Assembly (NCBI GenBank): GCA_002358965.1
Contig: DEPW01000128.1
Span: forward strand, 1,371-8,246
Length of the DNA: 6,876 bases
DNA from: Bacteroidales bacterium UBA3382
GTDB taxonomy: Bacteria; Bacteroidota; Bacteroidia; Bacteroidales; UBA932
Direction: 5' to 3'
Each line of letters starts with the position of its first letter. The first letter of the stretch is position 1. The translations under genes and the position numbers were made by a program. The notes below the pieces were generated by a model. It was given only the letters and a program-made list of their open reading frames with translations, did no database searches and had not been told where the DNA came from. Below are positions 1 through 5,980 of this stretch, piece by piece.

Positions 1-779
1 TTGACGGACGGATGGAGCAATACCGAAGAGGCATATATCTCTTCAAGCGTAGGCAGCAGCCGGTATTCGGGCAAACCTTCTGCTTCCATCTCAAGATACG
101 GCTCGAAAGACACTGAGTCGGGGAGATTCATCGCCTGCCTCAAGTCAAGTCCGGCAAGTATGAAGTTGTTGCGGCTCTGGGTCAGCGAAGCCTTGTCTGA
201 AGCGACCACCGATTCATTGTCTATCACATCGCTAAGCGACGCCTTTCCGCTTTCATAGCGGCCCCGTGCCAGCTCTAACTGCGATTCGCTCAGCTTCAGT
301 GTCGTTTCGGCTATTTTCATCAGTTCGCGGGTATAAAGGACCTGAAGGAAATACGATGTGATTTGCAGCGAAATGTTTTCCTTGACGAGATCCAACTGGT
401 GCGTGGCAGCCTCGAAATCGAGCTTCGAACGGTCTGTTTCATGCTTTATCTTCAGCCCTTGGAAGACCGGAAGGGATGTGGAGACTCCGAATGATCCGGA
501 CAGCTGCGAGTTGTCGATGTAAGTCCCGTCCCTCGATGGGCCTCGGCCGAAGTAGACATTGCCTCCGAGCGATGCGGAGAGATCCGGCAGCCTTGACATC
601 TTTGCGGTATTGATTCCGATTTTTCCGCTTTCGACCTGCAGCTGCTGCTGCTTGAGTTCGTTGTTGTGTTCCAGGGCATATTCGATGCACATCTCCAATG
701 TCCATCTTTCCTGCGCGGCGAGGGGCAGGGCGCATATCGGCATGAATGCCAATGTCATGAATATTGCAAGTCGTTTCAT
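1..779 (-). CDS. TolC-family outer-membrane efflux protein, N-terminal part (3' end beyond window)
   Basis: This is the outer-membrane channel of the tripartite pump. The frame stays open for 259 codons from the ATG at 779-777 to the left edge with no stop, so the C-terminal portion lies outside. The product begins with a signal peptide of about 23 residues (MKRLAIFM..., hydrophobic core, ending PLAAQ). The TolC/OEP domain follows with its usual opening, WTLEMCIEYALEHNNELK, at about residues 26-43. A later stretch, LSESQLELARGRYESGKAS near residue 163-181, is the heptad-like helical motif with RYxxG typical of TolC-family coiled coils, followed by SDVIDNES. The start lies 14 nt after the adaptor stop. 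I chose it because it alone gives a clean signal peptide; no Shine-Dalgarno sequence is visible. Family assignment is firm, substrate is not known. A full-length family member is usually about 420-480 residues, so a little over half is present. Confidence 0.93.
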   Translation of the reverse strand, partial: MKRLAIFMTLAFMPICALPLAAQERWTLEMCIEYALEHNNELKQQQLQVESGKIGINTAKMSRLPDLSASLGGNVYFGRGPSRDGTYIDNSQLSGSFGVSTSLPVFQGLKIKHETDRSKLDFEAATHQLDLVKENISLQITSYFLQVLYTRELMKIAETTLKLSESQLELARGRYESGKASLSDVIDNESVVASDKASLTQSRNNFILAGLDLRQAMNLPDSVSFEPYLEMEAEGLPEYRLLPTLEEIYASSVLLHPSV

Positions 780-793
780 TGCCGCAGCTATTG

Positions 794-1894
794 TCAATTC
801 AGTTTCACCAATCCTTTGACTTTGTCGTCAGGCGACAGGCCTGAAAGCACCTCTATATATACGCCGTCCGACATGCCTATCCGTATATCTCTCCTTTCGA
901 ACAGCTGCCGCTTGCCCGATGTGCCTTTGAAGACTTCGACATAAGCCGTGTCTCCGGCAAATTTGACGGTACTCTCTTCAATCGACAGCACTCCCATCCG
1001 TTGTTCGGTCACTATTTCGGCATTCGCGCTATAGCCGGCACGGACGAATACCGAATCCGGAATGTCCATGACAGCCTCTATTTCAAAGCGGACGACATTG
1101 TTTTCTTCGGTCGATTTCGGCGAAATATATGTCAGGACCGCATCGAACTCGTATCCCTGAAGGGCCCCGATGGTGACTTTCACCGGCACGCCGACGGATA
1201 TTTTCCCTACATCCGCCTCGTCGACATCGCCCTTGAAGAGCATGTTGCCCAGGTCGGCAACTTCGGCTATCGTCGTACCGTCGTTGAATGTGTTCGCCTG
1301 TATTACGGAATTGCCGACTTCGACAGGAATGTCGAGGATTTTTCCGGTAATGGTCGAACGCACCTGGGTATTGCTCAGGTGGGCGTATCTTTCCGATACC
1401 CCGTCCGTCACTATTTTGAGAGCGTCCTCGGCGTTTTCGACCTCTTCTTCGGCATTGTCCAGAGCGGTCTGGGCGGTTTCGAACTCTTCATCCGAAATGA
1501 TGCCTTTGTCATGAAGCTCTTTGCTGCGTTCGAAATCTCTCTGCGCCTTGTCAAGATTGATGCCTGCCACCCTAAGTCGGCCTTCGGCACTGTTAAGCGA
1601 GCTCATTTCAGGGACGACCTTGATGGTGGCGATGATGTCGCCTTCTTCGATGTCGTCGCCCGGCTTGCAGTGGATAGCTTCGATGATGCCCGATATCTGC
1701 GGTTTTATGAGCACTTCGTTGCTCGGCTCGACCTTGCCCGTCGCGATGATCGAGTTTACGAGATCGTGCGTCCCGGCCGAAACCAGCTCGTATTCGACGG
1801 TCTTTGGTCTGGATTTCATGAAGAGGAAAACCATTGTCCCGACAAACAGCGCGACCAACAGTACAATCCAGAAAATTTTGAAAAATCTTTTCAT
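794..1894 (-). CDS. Periplasmic adaptor (membrane fusion) protein of an ABC efflux pump, MacA/HlyD class
   Basis: This 366-residue protein bridges the inner-membrane ABC transporter and the TolC-like channel. Residues about 6-26 form one transmembrane anchor (FWIVLLVALFVGTMVFLF). There is no lipobox, so it is membrane-anchored like E. coli MacA. The two halves of the lipoyl domain fall at about 58-93 and 178-212. Between them, about 98-165, is a charged coiled-coil hairpin (KAQRDFERSKELHDKGIISD...). Its tip carries R123, L127 and S134, fitting the RxxxLxxxxxxS motif that contacts TolC in known adaptors. A beta-barrel domain (about 218-300) and a membrane-proximal domain (about 300-366, ending in the typical SGLSPDDKVKGLVKLN) follow. 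The start is 16 nt downstream of the second permease stop in an A-rich context. An ATG at 1901 is in another frame. MacA-like is the best match; automated pipelines often label such proteins 'RND periplasmic adaptor', which the neighbouring ABC genes contradict. Confidence 0.93.
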   Translation of the reverse strand: MKRFFKIFWIVLLVALFVGTMVFLFMKSRPKTVEYELVSAGTHDLVNSIIATGKVEPSNEVLIKPQISGIIEAIHCKPGDDIEEGDIIATIKVVPEMSSLNSAEGRLRVAGINLDKAQRDFERSKELHDKGIISDEEFETAQTALDNAEEEVENAEDALKIVTDGVSERYAHLSNTQVRSTITGKILDIPVEVGNSVIQANTFNDGTTIAEVADLGNMLFKGDVDEADVGKISVGVPVKVTIGALQGYEFDAVLTYISPKSTEENNVVRFEIEAVMDIPDSVFVRAGYSANAEIVTEQRMGVLSIEESTVKFAGDTAYVEVFKGTSGKRQLFERRDIRIGMSDGVYIEVLSGLSPDDKVKGLVKLN

Positions 1895-1910
1895 ATCGCA
1901 TTTTGATTTT

Positions 1911-3197
1911 TTATTCTTCCCTCAGTGCATCTACGGCACTGATTTTTATGGCTTTGTATGCAGGCAAGGCTCCTGCGGCCAGACTTCCTGCAAAGATGAT
2001 CCCGAATGCCAGCAACGCCGTGCCGAACGGCAATTGCAGGCTGATTCCGAGACTTGCCGCCAATTCCGCCTCGTCCTGGAAGATTACAGGCAGCAATATC
2101 TTGTCCAAAAGCCCTTGCAGCAGCAGGGCGGCGGTCATCCCGAATATGCCTGCAAGAAGCGTCAGTACGGAACTTTCGGCAAGCACCTGGCTTACAATCT
2201 CCACGGGTTTCGCCCCCAAGGCCCTGCGGACGCCTATTTCCTGCCTCCTTTCACGCACTATGATGAGCATGATGTTGGTGATGCCGATGATGCCCGCCAG
2301 CAATGTCCCGGCGCCGACGAACCATGTAAGGAATATCACCCCGGAAAAAAGCCCCTCGACCATCTGCCTCAATTCTTCCGTATTGAATATCATCACCGCC
2401 TTGTCGTCTTCAGGATCGATCGTATGTATGTCCGAAAGCATTGAACGGCAGGCGTTTTCGAGCATTTTGAGATCTGCGCCCCTTTCCCCGATGATGCCTA
2501 TCATGCTGATTTCAGAGCTTGCGCGATTGTGAAGATAGTCGACAGTGGAGTAGGGGGCTATCACCGTATGCGGCGAGCTGAATGTAAAGCCGCTCTGTCC
2601 CTTCTCGTAAACTCCCACTACCGTATAATATATGCCGTCGATTCCTACTTTCTTGCCGAGCGCCTGCTGATAATCGGGATTTTCGCCGAGGATGTTTTCG
2701 GCGGTATATTTGGACAGCAGGCAGACTTTCCTTCGCTTGTCCATATCTATGTTGTTGAGCAAGCGTCCTGCGACAGGCATGATATTGTCGATAGCCTGGA
2801 ACTCTGCATCGTAACCCGTATACGAAATGTTGTACGACATACCCTCGCATACCATCTGTGCCCCCCAGTTGCTGTATCCCATGGCGCCGGCCATCCGTAT
2901 TCCGGGTATGTTCCGGATTTCGTAAAGGTCCTTGTACTGCATTTCCCACCACCTTCCGGCAGGCATTCCCTTGTAAGGCAGCGATGTGGCGCTGGTGCTT
3001 ATGAAGGATATCTTCTGCGAAGAATCCCCCAATTGCCTGATGACTATCCCGGATATGCCCATGCCGGCACCGAGCAGAAGTACGAGCATGAATGTCCCCC
3101 ATATCACCCCGAGGGAAGTGAATATGCTCCTTTTCCTGTTCCTGCCGAGGCTTTGGAAGATCTCCCTCCACCATTCTATGTCGAACAACCTGATCAT
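1911..3197 (-). CDS. ABC transporter permease, MacB/FtsX type (second permease)
   Basis: This 428-residue inner-membrane permease is a paralogue of the gene directly upstream. TM1 lies at about residues 24-47 (SIFTSLGVIWGTFMLVLLLGAG), followed by a large periplasmic MacB_PCD-like domain (about 48-284). Three C-terminal TM helices lie at about 285-313, 335-362 and 390-412. The FtsX signature RERRQEIGVRRALGAK (about 315-330) follows TM2, and the protein ends with the typical PAYKAIKISAVDALREE. No ATPase domain is fused, so it must use the separate ATPase encoded upstream. The frame is open to an ATG at 3428, but the first 77 codons there are arginine-rich, non-family sequence antisense to nothing and simply overlap the upstream permease in another frame. 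The ATG at 3197 gives the family N-terminus MIRLFDIEWWREIFQSL and forms an ATGA overlap with the upstream stop. It probably pairs with the first permease as a heterodimer. Confidence 0.93.
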   Translation of the reverse strand: MIRLFDIEWWREIFQSLGRNRKRSIFTSLGVIWGTFMLVLLLGAGMGISGIVIRQLGDSSQKISFISTSATSLPYKGMPAGRWWEMQYKDLYEIRNIPGIRMAGAMGYSNWGAQMVCEGMSYNISYTGYDAEFQAIDNIMPVAGRLLNNIDMDKRRKVCLLSKYTAENILGENPDYQQALGKKVGIDGIYYTVVGVYEKGQSGFTFSSPHTVIAPYSTVDYLHNRASSEISMIGIIGERGADLKMLENACRSMLSDIHTIDPEDDKAVMIFNTEELRQMVEGLFSGVIFLTWFVGAGTLLAGIIGITNIMLIIVRERRQEIGVRRALGAKPVEIVSQVLAESSVLTLLAGIFGMTAALLLQGLLDKILLPVIFQDEAELAASLGISLQLPFGTALLAFGIIFAGSLAAGALPAYKAIKISAVDALREE

Positions 3198-3209
3198 ATC
3201 CCGTCCCTC
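3194..3209 (-). promoter_or_regulatory. ATGA stop-start overlap with a Shine-Dalgarno-like purine run
   Basis: The first permease ends with TGA (3196-3194), which shares bases with the ATG of the second permease (3197-3195). Just upstream on the same strand is GAGGGACGGG (3209-3200), which places GAGGG seven bases before the ATG. This decides the start of the second permease at 3197 rather than the in-frame ATG at 3428. The purine run also encodes the end of the first permease (LRDG), and Bacteroidota rarely rely on Shine-Dalgarno pairing, so its use as a ribosome binding site is uncertain. Reinitiation by the terminating ribosome is the simplest reading. Confidence 0.45.
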
Positions 3210-4468
3210 AATGCGTCTATGGTCTTGACTGCTGCCGCCCTCTTGGCCGGAATGTAGCCTGCCATTATTCCTGAAATCACCAACACTATCGTCGCGCTGA
3301 ACACGATCGGCATCTCGACCGTAGGATTCTGGAAAATGTCGATTTGCTCGAATATGGTGCCGGCATACGCGTCTTCCTTGCCTGCGAGATAGACATTTAC
3401 TGCTTCCATTGTCCCTACGCCCAGACACATGCCCACATATCCGAACATGGCGGTAATCGTAATGGCCTCGGTTATGACAAGCATGATTACCGAACGGGGA
3501 GAGGCTCCCAGTGCCTTCCTGATACCTATCTCGGTAGTCCTTTCACGCACCGAGACGAGCATTATGTTGGATACTCCGACGATTCCTGCGAACAATGTCC
3601 CGAAACCAATCATCCAAATGAAGATGTCCAGGGCTCTGAATACAGTCATCAGATCTTCGTAAAAATCCATGCTGTTGTTGATATACAGCGCGTTCACATC
3701 GTCAGGGGAGAAGCCGTGCCTCTTGGCGAGCCGCTTGCGCAATTCGCTCTCGAAACGCTCCGCCTCTTTTTCGGTTATCTCCGGTCTGTATTCGAACGCC
3801 ACATTGGATACGGAGTTGTCTCCTCCGAGGTACAGCAGCACCCCGGTGTCGTAAGGTATCAATACATCCGAATATGCCCCGTAGCTTTCGTTTTTCACGA
3901 CGCCTACGACAGTGTATGGAAATCTTCCGATGAAAATGCTTTTGCCTACAGGGTCCGTTCCGTCTTTAAAAAATACTTTTTCGAGGTTTTCGTCTATTAC
4001 GCAGGTCTTTCTTAATGATTTTACATCTATTTCGTTGATATACCGGCCTTTCTTAAGTTCGGAACCAGAGATGCGCATATAACCGGGAGCGACCCCTATC
4101 ACGCTGACTTCCATGGTCTGGGAGCCGAATGTGGCCGTATCGTAGCTGAATCCTCTTATAGGGCAGACATTGTCGGTAATGTAATCGGTAAACTCGGTCC
4201 TGATGATTTCGATGTCTTTGCCGTCCAGGGTGATCCAGCGGTATTTGTCGAAACCTCCATAGCCGACGGATGTGTATCCGCCCCAGATGCGTCCGCTGTT
4301 CACCATCCTCGACCCGAAGTTGGCCAGCATTCCGTGCATCAGTCCGTTGCCGGCTCCGAGCAGTACGACGAGCATGAAGATGCCCCAAGCTACGGAAAAA
4401 CCTGTGAGAAATGTCCGCAACTTGTTCTTTTTCAGCGATTCGAATATCTCATTCAGCAGTTCCTTCAT
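3194..4468 (-). CDS. ABC transporter permease, MacB/FtsX type (first permease)
   Basis: This 424-residue inner-membrane subunit has TM1 at about 20-42 (FLTGFSVAWGIFMLVVLLGAG) and a periplasmic MacB_PCD-like domain at about 43-280. Three more TM helices fall at about 282-306, 326-352 and 387-407. The FtsX signature RERTTEIGIRKALGAS (308-323) sits on the cytoplasmic side after TM2, where related transporters contact the ATPase, and the C-terminus is the typical IPAKRAAAVKTIDALRDGI. Length and topology fit a half-transporter lacking its own nucleotide-binding domain. The start overlaps the last 20 nt of the ATPase gene and the stop overlaps the second permease by 4 nt, so the three genes are very probably translationally coupled. 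It shares clear resemblance with the second permease around TM1, the GGxTSxxYxG region and the FtsX signature, but is diverged elsewhere, consistent with an old duplication and a heterodimer. Transported substrate unknown. Confidence 0.94.
   Translation of the reverse strand: MKELLNEIFESLKKNKLRTFLTGFSVAWGIFMLVVLLGAGNGLMHGMLANFGSRMVNSGRIWGGYTSVGYGGFDKYRWITLDGKDIEIIRTEFTDYITDNVCPIRGFSYDTATFGSQTMEVSVIGVAPGYMRISGSELKKGRYINEIDVKSLRKTCVIDENLEKVFFKDGTDPVGKSIFIGRFPYTVVGVVKNESYGAYSDVLIPYDTGVLLYLGGDNSVSNVAFEYRPEITEKEAERFESELRKRLAKRHGFSPDDVNALYINNSMDFYEDLMTVFRALDIFIWMIGFGTLFAGIVGVSNIMLVSVRERTTEIGIRKALGASPRSVIMLVITEAITITAMFGYVGMCLGVGTMEAVNVYLAGKEDAYAGTIFEQIDIFQNPTVEMPIVFSATIVLVISGIMAGYIPAKRAAAVKTIDALRDGI
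4449..4468 (-). other. 20-nt overlap of ATPase 3' end and first permease start
   Basis: The ATPase reads ...GAA GGA ACT GCT GAA TGA while the permease starts ATG AAG GAA CTG CTG AAT GAG in a different frame. The permease ATG (4468-4466) therefore lies inside the ATPase gene, and the ATPase stop (4451-4449) lies within the first permease codons. This is the usual layout for translational coupling of subunits made in fixed ratio. The overlap is seen directly; coupling is inferred. Confidence 0.75.
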
Positions 4469-5123
4469 CGATTACGCCGTCTTTGATGTGGATGATACGC
4501 TGTGTCTGCAGGGCTATCCCTTTCTCGTGAGTGACGCAGATGATGGTCATGCCGTAATCCCGGTTGACTTTCTTCAGCAGATCCATCACTTCCTGGGAGG
4601 TGACGCTGTCCAGAGCCCCGGTAGGTTCGTCGGCAAGTATCAGTTTGGGGCGGGTGATGAGCGCCCTGGCGATGGCTACGCGCTGCTTCTGGCCTCCGGA
4701 CATCTCGTTCGGCTTGTGGTCGGCCCAGTCGCGCAGCCCCAGTCCTGACAGATAGTCGAGGGCCATCTGGTTGCGCCTTTTTCGCGGAACGCCTTTGTAA
4801 TACAGGGGAAGGGCGACATTTTCAAGAGCGGTCTTATAGCTGATAAGGTTGAATGACTGGAAGATGAAGCCGATCATGCGGTTCCTGGTAGCTGCGGCTT
4901 CGGTCTCACTCATGCCTTTTATGAGTTTTCCTGCAAGATAATAGTTGCCGCTATCGTAATCGTCGAGGATTCCGAGTATGTTGAGCAGTGTCGATTTCCC
5001 TGAACCGGATGCTCCCATGATTGAAACGAGTTCGCCTTCCTTGATCTCCAGATCTATGCCTTTCAATACATGCAAAGGTGAGCCGTTGTTGTAGGTTTTG
5101 TTGATTTTCTCTAATACTACCAT
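4449..5123 (-). CDS. ABC transporter ATP-binding protein, MacB/LolD type
   Basis: This 224-residue cytoplasmic ATPase powers the two permeases encoded just downstream. All motifs are present: Walker A GASGSGKST (37-45), Q-loop glutamine Q89 in FIFQSFNL, ABC signature MSGGQKQRVAIARAL (141-155), Walker B LILADEPTGALD (161-172, catalytic E166) and the H-switch H199 in CVTHE. The LNILGILDDYDSG stretch and PTGALD are characteristic of the LolD/MacB/FtsE group. Length matches a stand-alone ATPase rather than an E. coli MacB fusion. The start at 5123 is secure upstream because an in-frame TAG lies only two codons before it (5127-5129). The preceding 49-nt gap contains a 7-bp inverted repeat. The 3' end overlaps the first permease by 20 nt. 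LolD is the main alternative name, but the adaptor and TolC genes downstream favour an efflux role. Confidence 0.95.
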   Translation of the reverse strand: MVVLEKINKTYNNGSPLHVLKGIDLEIKEGELVSIMGASGSGKSTLLNILGILDDYDSGNYYLAGKLIKGMSETEAAATRNRMIGFIFQSFNLISYKTALENVALPLYYKGVPRKRRNQMALDYLSGLGLRDWADHKPNEMSGGQKQRVAIARALITRPKLILADEPTGALDSVTSQEVMDLLKKVNRDYGMTIICVTHEKGIALQTQRIIHIKDGVIDEGTAE

Positions 5124-5133
5124 GCTCTATTTA

Positions 5134-5151
5134 ACATAATGCCGATTATGT
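5134..5151. repeat. Perfect 7-bp inverted repeat (4-nt spacer) upstream of the ATPase gene
   Basis: The plus strand reads ACATAAT GCCG ATTATGT, two perfectly complementary 7-base arms around a 4-base spacer. It lies inside the 49-nt gap between the DUF2807 stop and the ATPase start, ending 10 nt before the ATPase ATG. The arms are AT-rich and not followed by a T-run on the minus strand (the next bases are TAAATAGAGC), so it does not look like an intrinsic terminator. It could be a protein-binding dyad or a weak RNA hairpin near the ribosome landing site. A chance occurrence is possible. I see no convincing Bacteroidota-type promoter (TTTG / TAnnTTTG) in the gap. Confidence 0.4.
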
Positions 5152-5172
5152 GACGACATGCCCGTACAGGTT

Positions 5173-5961
5173 TCATTCAACGCTGTCAACTATCGAGGCA
5201 CCGGTCTTGTCAAGTATGATGCGAGGCGGATTTCCTTTGTAATAGAGCTTGGAACCTCCTGAAACTTCGCCCTGCAACAGTCCTGTCACCGTGATTTCGA
5301 CGAGGCTACCGCCGGATTCGCTTACCTCGAGAGTCGCGCAGCTCAAAGCGAAGCCCGAAAGATTGCTCGATCCGGTGCATTCGAGTTCGAAATAGTCCAC
5401 AAGGCCGGACATTTCAGCCTTGGACATGCCTTCCAGACCGGCATACAGATCCTCTGCCATGACCGAACCGTTGAATATTGACATTTCGGAAAGATTGAGT
5501 ATCATGCTCTTGCAGTCAAAATCCGCATCTACCTGCGAGCCGCTGTCCACAGTCACATCCACATTTAACGAGCCGATAGTGCCGATTGACGAGATTATTG
5601 AGCCGCCGTGCGCTGCGAAGGTGTCGAAATTGTTTTCCGAAACATAGATCGCCACTTCGGCTTCATCGAACGGAATCTCCTGACGGTCAATGAAAAGGTT
5701 AAGTGCTCCCTGCCTTTGTTGCACGATTACGTATTGCTGCACATCCTCGTTAGTGACTACCCGCACTGTCTTTTCAGGGATTTCCGGTGTGACGACTAGC
5801 CTGATGCCGTCGCTGACCTCGATATTGGACAGCGAACCGCTGAACGAATATTCCTCGGCCACGACACGGCCTGTAGGAACGGACGGATCGTCCTTGCCGC
5901 ATGACTGGAGCGTCAAGGCGACCATCATGCATAATATATTGATTGTCAATGCTTTTTTCAT
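5173..5961 (-). CDS. DUF2807 (head GIN domain) lipoprotein, possibly surface exposed
   Basis: This 262-residue lipoprotein has a type II signal peptide (MKKALTINILCMMVALTLQSC) with lipobox LQSC and acylated cysteine C21. The mature protein starts CGKDDPSVPTG. From about residue 35 to the end it shows the DUF2807 pattern ('putative auto-transporter adhesin head'): a FxxIEVSDGIRLVV opening, an L-N-L-F-I strand, and repeated short beta segments with SG/GS turns. It ends with the hallmark EVSGGSKLYYKGNPP and TGASIV. Such domains form right-handed beta-helix-like folds; their biochemical role is not established. K-D-D at +2 to +4 after the cysteine resembles a lipoprotein export signal described in Bacteroidota, so a surface location is plausible. 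The gene starts 19 nt after the TlpA-like stop and ends 49 nt before the ATPase. It may share their transcript, but no function in efflux can be claimed. Confidence 0.9.
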   Translation of the reverse strand: MKKALTINILCMMVALTLQSCGKDDPSVPTGRVVAEEYSFSGSLSNIEVSDGIRLVVTPEIPEKTVRVVTNEDVQQYVIVQQRQGALNLFIDRQEIPFDEAEVAIYVSENNFDTFAAHGGSIISSIGTIGSLNVDVTVDSGSQVDADFDCKSMILNLSEMSIFNGSVMAEDLYAGLEGMSKAEMSGLVDYFELECTGSSNLSGFALSCATLEVSESGGSLVEITVTGLLQGEVSGGSKLYYKGNPPRIILDKTGASIVDSVE

Positions 5962-5980
5962 GATTCACAAGGAGTTAGGT

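Noticed and set aside
638..652. Short GCAGCTGCTGCTGCT run that could be read as a microsatellite.
   Set aside because: It simply encodes a QQQLQ stretch in the first helix of the TolC-family protein and is too short to call a repeat element.
439..735. Minus-strand open frames of 98 and 75 codons inside the TolC-family gene.
   Set aside because: They are alternative frames of the 259-codon TolC reading frame, which has a signal peptide and clear family motifs.
1001..1906. 301-codon open frame on the plus strand opposite the adaptor gene.
   Set aside because: It is the antisense shadow of a well-supported gene, with no recognisable domain and a composition rich in R, D, F and H typical of reverse-frame reading.
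1521..2532. Long plus-strand open frames (307 and 209 codons) spanning the adaptor and second permease genes.
   Set aside because: They cross the boundary of two real minus-strand genes, show no domain or coherent membrane topology, and are explained by the antisense codon structure.
3198..3428. In-frame 77-codon N-terminal extension of the second permease, starting at an ATG at 3428.
   Set aside because: The extra residues are arginine-rich and unlike the family, lie wholly within the first permease gene, and the ATG at 3197 gives the correct permease N-terminus with a classic ATGA overlap.
2220..3620. Similar stretches in the two permease genes (for example around 2240-2320 and 3530-3610), which might suggest a direct repeat.
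   Set aside because: The similarity follows the conserved FtsX signature and TM2 of two diverged paralogues; it is not a DNA-level repeat.
2529..4015. Plus-strand open frames of 242 and 223 codons opposite the permeases.
   Set aside because: Antisense shadows of the two permeases; low-complexity mixtures rich in H, Y and P with no motif.
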